From Pseudoxanthomonas wuyuanensis (GTDB lineage Bacteria > Pseudomonadota > Gammaproteobacteria > Xanthomonadales > Xanthomonadaceae): a stretch of DNA of 64,000 nucleotides. Positions 17,747 through 25,189 of this stretch are shown in pieces (the first letter of the stretch is position 1; every line of letters begins with the position of its first letter). The position numbers were made by a program, and so were the translations under genes. Where the stretch lies: NCBI RefSeq assembly GCF_900215535.1, contig NZ_OCND01000006.1, positions 62,001 through 126,000 of the forward strand, in the 5' to 3' direction. The notes beneath the pieces are model-generated. The model saw only the letters and a list, made by a program, of their open reading frames with translations, searched no databases and was not told where the DNA came from.

Positions 17747-18765
17747 TGCCCCTGTTCGCTGCCCTTGCCGTTTCGTTGACGCTGCTGGCGCTGATCGGCG
17801 CGCTGTGGCCGCTGTGGCGCAACTCGCGCGGACTGGCGCTGGGCATCATCGGCGCGCTGGTGGTTGCCACGCTGGCGCTGTACAGGCTGGTGGGCACGCC
17901 GGCGGCGCTGCAGATGGCCGAAACCGACCCCGCACGGATGCCGGCCAGCCTGACCGAAGCCATCGCGCAGCTGGAGGCCGAGCTGGTCAAGCACCCCAAC
18001 GAGCCGGAAGGCTGGCGCCTGCTGGGCCGTTCGTACGCCTCGCAGGAACGTTATGCCGAGGCGCGGGACGCGTTCGCCAAGGCGGTAAAGCTGCTGCCGG
18101 ACGATCCCAACCTGCTGACCGAAGCCGCGCAGTCGCGGTTGTTCGCCGACCCCGAGCGCAAGCTCGATGCCGAAGCGGTGTCGATGCTGCAGCATGCGCT
18201 GGTACTGGACCCGCAGCACCAGCGCGCGCGCTGGTTCCTGGGCGTATCGCAGCGCCAGAACGGGCAACCGGCCGAAGCGGCCAAGACCTGGGAACCGCTG
18301 CTGGCGCAGGTCGATGCCGGCACCGGCGCCACGCTGCGCGCGCAGATCAACGAAGTGCGTGCCGAAGCCGGGCTGCCGCCGCTGGCCGATGCCGCTGCCC
18401 CAGCCCCGGCCGCGTCGCCGAATGCGCTGACGGTGAAGGTCGCGCTGGATCCGGATTTCGCCGCGCGCATGCGCCTGCGCGGCGAGACCAGCGTGTTCGT
18501 CATCGCGCGCATTCCCGACGGCCCGCCAATGCCGGTGGCGGTGCAGAAGCACGGCCTGCAGGATCTGCCGCTCAACATCACGCTCAGCGACAACGACAGT
18601 CCGATGCCGACGCAGAAACTGTCGGCCTTGCGCGAAGTGGAGCTGGTGGCGCGGCTGTCGGCCAGCGGCAACGCCATGCGCCAGGAAGGCGATCTGGAAT
18701 CGGCCCCGGTGCGCGTGAGCCTGCCAGCCAGCGCGCCGGTGGAACTGGTGATCGGCGCGCAATAG
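17746..18765 (+). CDS. ccmI: Cytochrome c maturation chaperone CcmI
   Basis: A protein of 339 residues; the ATG overlaps the ccmH stop by one base (TGATG). Two membrane segments lie at the N-terminus (about 5-45), followed by TPR repeats (EGWRLLGRSYASQERYAEA and a repeat about 75 residues on) and a C-terminal beta-rich periplasmic domain (LTVKVALDPDFAARMRL). CcmI holds apocytochromes for the haem lyase. Last gene of the cluster. Confidence 0.9.
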   Translation: MPLFAALAVSLTLLALIGALWPLWRNSRGLALGIIGALVVATLALYRLVGTPAALQMAETDPARMPASLTEAIAQLEAELVKHPNEPEGWRLLGRSYASQERYAEARDAFAKAVKLLPDDPNLLTEAAQSRLFADPERKLDAEAVSMLQHALVLDPQHQRARWFLGVSQRQNGQPAEAAKTWEPLLAQVDAGTGATLRAQINEVRAEAGLPPLADAAAPAPAASPNALTVKVALDPDFAARMRLRGETSVFVIARIPDGPPMPVAVQKHGLQDLPLNITLSDNDSPMPTQKLSALREVELVARLSASGNAMRQEGDLESAPVRVSLPASAPVELVIGAQ

Positions 18766-18781
18766 CGGAAGCTCCAGCCCT

Positions 18782-18924
18782 GTAGGAGCGACGTGAGTCG
18801 CGATAGATGAGCCCGAAGAGCATTCGAAGCCTGTTTATTCGTCATCTGGACGCGCTGCGGCGCGTTCTTCATCACGCGTACCGAATGACTGCCGGGGCGC
18901 CATCGCGACTCATGCCGCTCCCAC
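18782..18924. repeat. Compound REPIN, GAGCGAC family with shared spacer (copy 2)
   Basis: Outer arms are GTAGGAGCGACGTGAGTCGC at 18782 and the degenerate inverse ending GCCGCTCCCAC at 18924. The 100-bp spacer holds GACGCGCTGCGGCGCGTTC, also found in the elements at 36477 and, inverted, at 47924. It lies between ccmI and the acyltransferase gene. Confidence 0.8.
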
Positions 18925-19009
18925 AGGACTGCCCAAACACCGCTCACCGAAAACAGCATTCCATAACCATCGCGGCCAGCCCGCCGCCTGCACCCGTTAG
19001 AATCGCCGG

Positions 19010-20122
19010 ATGACCGAATTCATTCCGCCCGGCACCCGATTCCATGCCCTGCCCTCGCCGTTTCCCATGAAACGCGGCGGCGAACTGCGCAACGCGCGCA
19101 TCGCCTTCGAAACCTGGGGCACGCTGAACGCGGCGCGCGACAACGCCATCCTGATCGTCACCGGCCTGTCGCCGGACGCGCATGCCGCACGCAACGACGC
19201 CAATCCCGAAGACGGCTGGTGGGAAGCGATGCTCGGCCCCGGCAAGCCCATCGACACCGATCGCTGGTTCGTGGTCTGCGTCAATTCGCTGGGCAGTTGC
19301 AAGGGTTCCACCGGTCCGGCGTCGATCAATCCGGAAACCGGGCAGCTGTACCGGCTGGATTTTCCCGAGCTGTCGATCGAAGACGGCGCCGACGCCGCCT
19401 ACCAGGTGGTGCGCGGCCTGGGTATCGACACGCTGGCCTGCATCATCGGCAACTCGATGGGCGGCATGACCGCGCTGGCCTACCTGCTGCGCCACCCGGG
19501 TGCGGCGCATACCCACATCAACATCTCCGGCAGCGCGCAGGCGCTGCCGTTCTCCATCGCCATCCGTTCGCTGCAACGCGAGGCGATACGGTTGGACCCC
19601 AACTGGAACAACGGCCAGTACGACGACGCCACCTACCCCGAGTCGGGCATGCGGATGGCGCGCAAGCTGGGCGTCATCACCTACCGCTCGGCGCTGGAAT
19701 GGGACGGCCGCTTCGGCCGCGTGCGGCTGGAGTCCGACCGCCCCGACGAGGATCCGTTCGGCCTGGAATTCCAGGTCGAAAGCTATCTGGAAGGCCATGC
19801 GCGCCGCTTCGTGCGCCGCTTCGACCCCAATTGCTACCTGTACCTGAGCCGTTCGATGGACTGGTTCGACCTGGCCGAGTATGCCGGCGGCGACGCGATG
19901 CAGGGGCTGGCGAAGATCCGCGTGGACCAGGCGCTGGCCATCGGCGCCAGCACCGACATCCTGTTCCCGCTGCAACAGCAGGAACAGATCGCCGAAGGCC
20001 TGCGCCTGGGCGGCGCCCAGGCCGAATTCCTGCCGCTGGAATCGCCGCAGGGCCACGATGCCTTCCTTGTGGATATCGCCCGCTTCGGCCCGGCGGTGGC
20101 CGGCTTTCTGGACAAGCTGTAG
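19010..20122 (+). CDS. MetX-family O-acyltransferase (serine O-succinyltransferase or homoserine O-acetyltransferase)
   Basis: A protein of 370 residues with the alpha/beta hydrolase fold. The nucleophile elbow is GNSMGGMTAL, the acid is in GASTDILFP and the histidine in SPQGHDAFLVD. MetX-like enzymes acylate homoserine for methionine synthesis. In Xanthomonadaceae several proteins with this overall sequence were reassigned as serine O-succinyltransferases in cysteine synthesis, so the standard annotation may be wrong here. The next gene is a cysteine-dioxygenase-like cupin, which fits a sulphur theme. I leave the symbol open. Confidence 0.85.
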   Translation: MTEFIPPGTRFHALPSPFPMKRGGELRNARIAFETWGTLNAARDNAILIVTGLSPDAHAARNDANPEDGWWEAMLGPGKPIDTDRWFVVCVNSLGSCKGSTGPASINPETGQLYRLDFPELSIEDGADAAYQVVRGLGIDTLACIIGNSMGGMTALAYLLRHPGAAHTHINISGSAQALPFSIAIRSLQREAIRLDPNWNNGQYDDATYPESGMRMARKLGVITYRSALEWDGRFGRVRLESDRPDEDPFGLEFQVESYLEGHARRFVRRFDPNCYLYLSRSMDWFDLAEYAGGDAMQGLAKIRVDQALAIGASTDILFPLQQQEQIAEGLRLGGAQAEFLPLESPQGHDAFLVDIARFGPAVAGFLDKL

Positions 20123-20143
20123 CGTAGCGACCGTCCGACAGCT

Positions 20144-20219
20144 GTTCCCTTCTCCCTTCGGGAGAAGAGCCTGCCCCGTACTTCGATACGGGGTGGCGCG
20201 AAGCGCCGGATGAGGGAAC
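20144..20219. repeat. Three-hairpin repeat bounded by GTTCCCT/AGGGAAC
   Basis: Outer 7-bp inverted repeats enclose three consecutive stems: CTTCTCCC-TTCG-GGGAGAAG-like, CCCCGTA-CTTCGA-TACGGGG and GGCGCGAAGCGCC. The whole would fold as a cloverleaf-like structure. This CTTCTCCCTTCGGGAGAAG type of text is a dispersed repeat in the family and may end transcription of the acyltransferase gene. Confidence 0.65.
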
Positions 20220-20419
20220 GCACCATCAGCAGCTCACTATCCCGAGTCAACTCGTGCACCCCGCCCCGGCAAAAGGGTGCAGAAGGCCGACGGCGAAGCA
20301 GCAACGGTGCCGGCGCCGCTGCCTAGCCGCATTCCAGGTCCCGCATCATCCGCGCCCCATCGGCGCCACCCCGGCGGCAAGGGTCTAGAATGACCCCACA
20401 CTTCTACCGGGCCTGACTT

Positions 20420-21004
20420 ATGTCCCTCGACTTCCCCGGCCACGAAAGACTCATCGCCTCGCTGGACGCCGCGGTGGCACTGGGCGATGACCGCGCCATC
20501 ACCGATGCATTGCGCAAATCGCTGTGCGAGCTGATCCGCGACGAAAACGTCAGCCTGCCCGAATGCGTACTGGAACCCATCGCCGACCACTACGCGCGCC
20601 GCGAGCTCTACACCAGCCCCGAGCACGGCTACAGCGTCATCGCAATGACCTGGGGCCCGGGCCAGGGCACCAAGATCCACGACCATTCCGGCATGTGGTG
20701 CGTGGAAGGCGTCTGGCGCGGCCGCCTGGAAATCACCCAGTACGAACTGGCCGAACACGACCAGCAGCGCTACCGCTTCGAACCGGCCGGCACCATCGAA
20801 GCCGGCACCGGCTCGGCCGGCAGCCTGATCCCGCCGCACGAGTACCACACCATCCGCAACCCCAGCGACCAGGCCATCGCCGTATCGCTGCACGTCTACC
20901 AGCGCACCATGGTCCGCTGCGGCATCTACACCCCCGAGGAAGGCGGCGACGGCCAATGGCAGCGCCGCGGCGAACGCCTGCTGGGCACCGATCAGGTGCT
21001 CTGA
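20420..21004 (+). CDS. Cysteine dioxygenase-like cupin
   Basis: A protein of 194 residues, the usual size for bacterial thiol dioxygenases. The iron ligands are visible as His87 and His89 (KIHDHSGMWC) and a third His in PPHEYHTIRN; Cys94 follows the HxH. Enzymes of this family add O2 to cysteine or 3-mercaptopropionate. The sequence does not decide the substrate. It stands alone after a 297-bp repeat-bearing gap, next to tRNA-Leu. Confidence 0.82.
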   Translation: MSLDFPGHERLIASLDAAVALGDDRAITDALRKSLCELIRDENVSLPECVLEPIADHYARRELYTSPEHGYSVIAMTWGPGQGTKIHDHSGMWCVEGVWRGRLEITQYELAEHDQQRYRFEPAGTIEAGTGSAGSLIPPHEYHTIRNPSDQAIAVSLHVYQRTMVRCGIYTPEEGGDGQWQRRGERLLGTDQVL

Positions 21005-21077
21005 ACCCGGTTCAGGCCGCCCAGGCGGCCTGCCCCCTGTCGGCGCCCCGCCCCGGTCGGCTATACTTCGCGTCCGC

Positions 21078-21163
21078 GCCGAAGTGGCGGAATGGTAGAC
21101 GCAGCGGACTCAAAATCCGCCGCCGTTAAAAGCGTGTGGGTTCGAGTCCCACCTTCGGCACCA
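21078..21163 (+). tRNA. tRNA-Leu (anticodon CAA)
   Basis: An 86-base cloverleaf including the encoded CCA. The acceptor stem GCCGAAG pairs with CTTCGGC. The anticodon arm is GCGGA-CTCAAAA-TCCGC, giving CAA, which reads UUG. A long variable arm (CGCCGTTAAAAGCGTG region) and the T arm GTGGG-TTCGAGT-CCCAC are present, all typical of tRNA-Leu. The 3' end abuts a change in base composition, so it may be an integration site. Confidence 0.96.
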
Positions 21164-21171
21164 AACAAAAC

Positions 21172-21208
21172 AAGGGGTTAGGCTTCGCGGCCTAGCCCCT
21201 TCGTTTTT
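21172..21208 (+). terminator. Rho-independent terminator after tRNA-Leu
   Basis: AAGGGGTTAGGC and GCCTAGCCCCTT form a 12-bp stem with one mismatch around TTCGCG, followed by CGTTTTT. Confidence 0.85.
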
Positions 21209-21220
21209 CTGAAACACGTT

Positions 21221-21241
21221 TTGGCCCGTAGTTGGCCCGTA
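21221..21241. repeat. Tandem 10-bp repeat TTGGCCCGTA at the island edge
   Basis: TTGGCCCGTA occurs twice with one base between (21221 and 21232), directly after the tRNA terminator. It could be a remnant of an attachment region or recombinase-arm site. That is inference; no integrase gene remains nearby. Confidence 0.4.
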
Positions 21242-21258
21242 ACCTGCGCTATGCGGTG

Positions 21259-21606
21259 TTACTCATAGTGCCGATGATTCACGTTGTCGCCGCACGCATA
21301 GCACTGGCGGTAAGCACCGCCCATGCGCTCGCGACCGATACGCTCGTGCCCCAGCGGGCCGCCGCAACGCGGGCAGTCGAACCCTTGGCCCCGCTGCCAC
21401 TGCACCAGCCTGTACGTCGGCGCAGCCACCAGCCACAGCGTCGCCGCCAGCGCCAGCAGGGGCACCCAGCGCCCGACTGCCACGAACCCGGCCAGCAGCG
21501 GGCTTGCCTGCCACTGCGAAAGCACCGCCACCGACACCACAGCCACGAGCAGCGCGAATGCGGCGGGGCCGTAGGCCCGAACCGCCACCCAATTCCATCG
21601 ATCCAT
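21259..21606 (-). CDS. Small membrane protein with C-terminal zinc ribbon
   Basis: A protein of 115 residues with an ATG preceded by GGGAGGGG, a strong ribosome site. Two membrane segments (about 13-33 and 45-64) are followed by a cytoplasmic tail with two Cys pairs (CPRC and CYAC, 21 residues apart), a zinc-ribbon layout. I do not recognise the family. It points toward the tRNA and is divergent from the CBASS operon, at the border of the island. Confidence 0.6.
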   Translation of the reverse strand: MDRWNWVAVRAYGPAAFALLVAVVSVAVLSQWQASPLLAGFVAVGRWVPLLALAATLWLVAAPTYRLVQWQRGQGFDCPRCGGPLGHERIGRERMGGAYRQCYACGDNVNHRHYE

Positions 21607-21801
21607 AAACCCCTCCCGGCGAAATTGCCTAAGGCGATCTTCCAGGCGGGCAGTCGCAAGATATGAGACTTAGCAAGTAGACGCTCTCAAACACCCAGCA
21701 GAGTACTGAAAACGCTTCCAAAAATATTGGCGCGGGAAACGCTTGATTTCCAGCCCGTCCAACCCAATCGTGAACTGAGGGGATACTAAAAGGAGTTAAT
21801 A

Positions 21802-22686
21802 GTGAGCGCAGCTTGGGAAGAGCGATTCTCGGCATGGGCGCAACCGCCCTGCACGACAGAAACACAGAAGATCGAACACGCAATCACCGCGATTGATAAG
21901 GCACTTGCCGCTTGGCCAAAGGTGGCTGGCGTGACGAGGGCCTTTGTTCAAGGTTCATATCGAAATCGCGTCAACGTCCGACAGAACAGCGATGTCGACA
22001 TTGCGGCTCTGTATACACCGAGCATCTTCTTTCCGAAGTATCCGGCTGGCTTGAGCCGTCAGGACTTTAACCACATCACAGCCACATACACATACGCTGA
22101 GTTCAAAAACGACATTGGCGATGCGCTGTATAACTACCTAGGCCGCAACAATGTGACTCGCGGCGATAAAGCATTTGACGTCCACGAGAACTCGTATCGA
22201 GTCGATGCAGATGTGGTACCAGTTCTAGAGCATCGGTGGTACAGGGCCGACCGCACATACCTCAGCGGAACACAATTTCACCCGGATTCTGGGGGCGAAG
22301 TAATTAACTGGCCAGACCAGCACCATGCCAACGGAAACACTAAAAACGATGAAACGGGACGTGCTTATCGTGGCATGGTTCGAATCATCAAGAAGCTCTG
22401 GTACTTGATGGACGGAAACAACGTACCAGCGGCCAAGCCGCTAAAGGGTTTCAATATTGAGTGCGTGGTTTGGAACGTTCCCAACTACTGCTTTGCGCAC
22501 GCCACTTGGTTCGACGCGGTATCTACCGTTCTAAATTATCTTTCCATCGACCTTTGCAGCATGCAATCTTGCGGCGAATGGACTGAAGTGAGCGGACTAA
22601 AGATGCTACTCGATGGTGACGACACGAAGCGCCTACAATTTAAGGCCTTCGTCGATCGTGCGCGCACTGAAATTGGAATCTCGTGA
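21802..22686 (+). CDS. CBASS CD-NTase (cyclic oligonucleotide synthase)
   Basis: A protein of 294 residues with a GTG start preceded by AAGGAG. The nucleotidyltransferase core shows GS at residues 51-52 (FVQGSYRNRV), the metal-binding D64-x-D66 (NSDVDIAAL) and the third Asp at 137 (YRVDADVVP), the layout of cGAS/DncV-like enzymes. In CBASS, infection triggers this enzyme to make a cyclic nucleotide that activates the linked effector. The effector gene overlaps the stop by one base. Base composition is well below the flanking genes, a sign of transfer. The cyclic product cannot be predicted by eye. Confidence 0.88.
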   Translation: MSAAWEERFSAWAQPPCTTETQKIEHAITAIDKALAAWPKVAGVTRAFVQGSYRNRVNVRQNSDVDIAALYTPSIFFPKYPAGLSRQDFNHITATYTYAEFKNDIGDALYNYLGRNNVTRGDKAFDVHENSYRVDADVVPVLEHRWYRADRTYLSGTQFHPDSGGEVINWPDQHHANGNTKNDETGRAYRGMVRIIKKLWYLMDGNNVPAAKPLKGFNIECVVWNVPNYCFAHATWFDAVSTVLNYLSIDLCSMQSCGEWTEVSGLKMLLDGDDTKRLQFKAFVDRARTEIGIS

Positions 22687-23330
22687 TGCCGAACCGGACA
22701 CAAATTAGCGCTGTGGTTATTCTAGCCGTCGGAATTTGGGCGCTTATCCTTTTGGCGACTGGCGTACCGGTAACGCTCGCCCATTTCGGCCCTTTTACCG
22801 CCGTTGTTTCAATACTTACCGGCGTCGCCGTGGCCATGGAGTATTTGCTCTGGCGATTGCCAATCATCCAGAAATTTGTATATGACAGGCCGGACATTCG
22901 CGGAACATGGAAGGTAACAATCCAATCAGAGTGGAAGGTAGATGGTGAGCGGATCGCTCCGATATCAGCCTATGCCGCTGTAACGCAAACCGGATCAAAA
23001 TTAGAAATCCATTTGCTCACGCCCGAATCCGAGTCCTGCCTTTTGGCCCACTCGATCAAATCCAGCACATGCGCATCGCGCTTTGACATCACAATTGCGT
23101 ATGCCAACACGCCTAACGTGTCATTGCGCGGAGTGCGTAGCGAAAGGCATGTGGGTGCGGCGGTGATCTCCACCCACGGCCCCAAGAAATACAAGCCTGC
23201 CGCTCTGGAAGCGGACTATTGGACAGACCGTAAGACCGTGGGCCACATGGAATTTTCAGATCGAACGGACGAAATATTCTCGCGATTCGTAGATGCGAAA
23301 GCCTACTTCGACGCAAAGGCGACGCCATGA
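22686..23330 (+). CDS. Cap15-like CBASS effector (two membrane helices and beta-barrel sensor)
   Basis: A protein of 214 residues from the ATG that overlaps the CD-NTase stop (TGATG). Two membrane helices (about 8-27 and 32-52) are followed by a beta-rich domain opening with RPDIRGTWKVTIQSEW and containing LEADYWTDRKTVGHMEF. This matches the layout of the SMODS-associating 2TM beta-strand-rich effectors (Cap15). These bind the cyclic nucleotide in the barrel, oligomerise in the inner membrane and disrupt it, killing the infected cell. Family placement is from recalled motifs; confidence is good but not certain. It is coupled to a third gene by ATGA. Confidence 0.8.
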   Translation: MPNRTQISAVVILAVGIWALILLATGVPVTLAHFGPFTAVVSILTGVAVAMEYLLWRLPIIQKFVYDRPDIRGTWKVTIQSEWKVDGERIAPISAYAAVTQTGSKLEIHLLTPESESCLLAHSIKSSTCASRFDITIAYANTPNVSLRGVRSERHVGAAVISTHGPKKYKPAALEADYWTDRKTVGHMEFSDRTDEIFSRFVDAKAYFDAKATP

Positions 23331-23668
23331 ACATAGCTATCGATATCGAATCATTCGACCGCCAACTCCCCTTCCTGATTGCAGACTCCAAGTCACTCCA
23401 AAGGGGCATGGTCATTGATGCGCCGGGCGGAGCAAAGCTGCATTTCCAAGGAGGTCTGGTTCGGAAAGCAGTAGATATTCCCGAGATCAGCCAATACATC
23501 CTGCAACTTGCCGTAGATATCGACGTAGGTCTTTTCTCTGCGTGGCTCTACGACAAGCTCAAGTCCCGAAGCGTCGAGCGAGTTATCATCAATCGGGTTG
23601 AGATTACGGAGATTACGGAGAACTCAATTCGGCGCGTTATCACCGAGCAGATTGAAGAAAGGCGTTAA
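23327..23668 (+). CDS. Unknown third gene of the CBASS operon
   Basis: A protein of 113 residues whose ATG overlaps the effector stop by 4 bp, so it is almost certainly coexpressed. The N-terminal half looks beta-rich (GMVIDAPGGAKLHFQGGLV). A moderately hydrophobic segment with a Trp-Leu-Tyr motif follows (ILQLAVDIDVGLFSAWLYDKL, about 58-78), then a basic and acidic beta-rich tail. There is no signal peptide and no catalytic motif I recognise. It has the same low GC as the two genes before it. Possible roles are a regulator or inhibitor of the effector, an accessory subunit, or an unrelated cargo gene. Confidence 0.75.
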   Translation: MNIAIDIESFDRQLPFLIADSKSLQRGMVIDAPGGAKLHFQGGLVRKAVDIPEISQYILQLAVDIDVGLFSAWLYDKLKSRSVERVIINRVEITEITENSIRRVITEQIEERR

Positions 23669-24052
23669 CGCGCCCACTCAACCCGCACGGTGTCCACGGG
23701 CTCCGGTCGGGACAGGCCGAACACGGCCAGCGCCAAAGCCAGAACAAGGTCGTCGTGCGCCCCTTCGCGGGCGTTAAACGTGGCATTGCCCGCCTCTGTA
23801 AACCGCACCCGAAAGTCCTGCAGCTCCCGCGCCAGTACAGCAGCATCGGGCAGGCTGGCAGCAATGCGGAGGTCGCCCGAGTGCAGCAGGGCTTGCAGCT
23901 TCGATACCAACTCCCCTTTTGGCACCGACCACCCTGCCCTGTTACCGGATATCTCGCGCCCCCCCTGTAATCACCACGCCCTGCGCCATGCGCAGTAGTC
24001 TGCGGCCCGCGAACATGCCGAAAACCGGGCGCCGACGCCTATGTAATTGACC
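23665..24052 (-). pseudogene. Remnant of a phage terminase large subunit
   Basis: The open frame at 23665-23925 reads as a terminase C-terminal nuclease end: KGELVSKLQALLHSGDLRIA, LARELQDFRVRFTEAG and REGAHDDLVLALALAVFG. Upstream, related text continues only by changing frame: GVVITGG joins it through a run of seven C at about 23959-23965, and YIGVG then RPVFGM requires another shift near 24020. The N-terminal two-thirds are missing and the fragment is cut off by a REP at 24058. It is a decayed prophage piece. Confidence 0.7.
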
Positions 24053-24057
24053 GGCGC

Positions 24058-24171
24058 GTAGGGCGGAACGCCCAAAGGCGTTTCCGCCGAATGTCCGAAG
24101 GTCGCCTGCGATACCATGCAGCGGGCCTTTAACAGCGAAGCTGGTCATCCGCTCCGCCGGTTCCGCCCTAC
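24058..24171. repeat. GTAGGGCGGAAC-family REPIN 1 near the RAYT gene
   Basis: GTAGGGCGGAACGCCC begins at 24058 and forms a stem with GGCGTTTCCGCC; the inverse copy ends ...GTTCCGCCCTAC at 24171. Spacer text (CCGAATGTCCGAAGG, CGGGCCTTTAACAGCGAAGC) recurs in the element at 24337. GTAG heads and the neighbouring RAYT gene mark it as that gene's likely cognate REP. Confidence 0.85.
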
Positions 24172-24175
24172 CCCG

Positions 24176-24325
24176 CTACATATGCGCGGTCGCTGCCGGT
24201 GGGTGATCCCAGTCGCCATGCCGGCCGTTCTCGTACTGGACGGGAATGGCGGCCATCTCTTCGTCGCTCAGGCCATCCAAGGTGTCGATATTGACGGCAT
24301 GGAACCAGCTGTTGAACGGCGCCAT
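24176..24325 (-). CDS. Short orphan reading frame, possible gene remnant
   Basis: A 49-residue frame sits between two REPINs and reads MAPFNSWFHAVNIDTL...DEEMAAIPVQYENG, ending HM. Its composition is protein-like (balanced hydrophobic and acidic residues) and unlike the Arg/Ala-rich shadow frames. It may be the tail of a phage or mobile-element gene truncated by REP insertion. I do not recognise it. Confidence 0.3.
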   Translation of the reverse strand: MAPFNSWFHAVNIDTLDGLSDEEMAAIPVQYENGRHGDWDHPPAATAHM

Positions 24326-24336
24326 TTCCAGCCCGC

Positions 24337-24448
24337 GTAGGGCGGAACCGCCGTAGGCGTTTCCGCCGAATGTCCGAAGGCCGCCTGCGATGCCATGGGG
24401 CGGGCCTTTAACAGCGAAGCTGGTCATCCGCTGCGCGGGTTCCGCCCA
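24337..24448. repeat. GTAGGGCGGAAC-family REPIN 2
   Basis: Direct repeat of the 24058-24171 element: GTAGGGCGGAACCGCC at 24337, then the same spacer, ending with the inverse GGGTTCCGCCC at 24448. It overlaps the 3' flank of the RAYT gene. Confidence 0.85.
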
Positions 24449-24471
24449 ATACTTCTCCCGGCTGCGCCGCG

Positions 24472-25002
24472 TCAACGCTCGCCTGCGCCTTGCATTTCCA
24501 CCGGCGATGCCCAATTGGCGGGATAGCGTCCCTGCGCTACGAAGTGGCGGAAGCTGGACAATGGCCAATCCATAGCCTGTGCGGCATGCCCGTGCTTGAC
24601 CGGGTTGAAGTGGATGTAGTCGATATGCCGGTTCAGATCATCTTCGTCGCGTATCTGGTGTTCCCAGTAGCGGCGCTGCCAGACGCCCCGCTCACCGCGT
24701 GCCTGGCGCACCGCGGATAGTCTTTCGGTACGCGGCAGGCCACGGCTGAAGTCGGTCTTGATGCGCCGCCAGCGCGTCGGGAAGTCAGCATCGCCCTGCG
24801 GAAGCCGCCATAACCAATGCATGTGATCGGGCAATACCACCCCTGCCACTACGGAAAAAGGCCGCCTGCATCTCTCGCGCAGCATGCAATCCCGAAGCCG
24901 GGGATACTCGCGCACCAGTAGATCGTTGCCGTGCCGTTGCAGCAGGTTGACGGTGAAGAACCAGGTGGCGCCCGGCGTGGTGGCGCGACGGTAGTCGGGC
25001 AT
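24472..25002 (-). CDS. REP-associated tyrosine transposase (RAYT)
   Basis: A protein of 176 residues in the IS200/IS605-related Y1 family. The HUH motif appears as PDHMHWLW, and the catalytic Tyr is probably in DYIHFNPVKHG near residue 137. RAYTs are single-copy, vertically inherited relatives of transposases that act on GTAG-headed REP hairpins. REPINs of one family lie on both sides (24058, 24337, 25084), the standard genomic arrangement. Confidence 0.9.
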   Translation of the reverse strand: MPDYRRATTPGATWFFTVNLLQRHGNDLLVREYPRLRDCMLRERCRRPFSVVAGVVLPDHMHWLWRLPQGDADFPTRWRRIKTDFSRGLPRTERLSAVRQARGERGVWQRRYWEHQIRDEDDLNRHIDYIHFNPVKHGHAAQAMDWPLSSFRHFVAQGRYPANWASPVEMQGAGER

Positions 25003-25083
25003 GTCATCAGTCCGTTGATGAGATGGGCGGAGCTTGGCACATCGGTGGCGGGCGATAAAGACGTCAACGGGGATGCAAACTTC

Positions 25084-25186
25084 GGCGGAATCCGCTGCGC
25101 GGGTTCCGCCCTACGCCGCTACGCATGCATCGGCAGCGGGCTTTTAACCGCGAAGCTGGTCAACGGCTCCGCCGGTTCCGCCCTAC
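25084..25186. repeat. GTAGGGCGGAAC-family REP cluster 3
   Basis: Two same-oriented inverse copies (GGGTTCCGCCCTAC ending at 25114 and GGTTCCGCCCTAC ending at 25186), sharing the CGAAGCTGGTCA spacer text with the other two clusters. It lies upstream of the RAYT start. Confidence 0.8.
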
Positions 25187-25189
25187 CTG

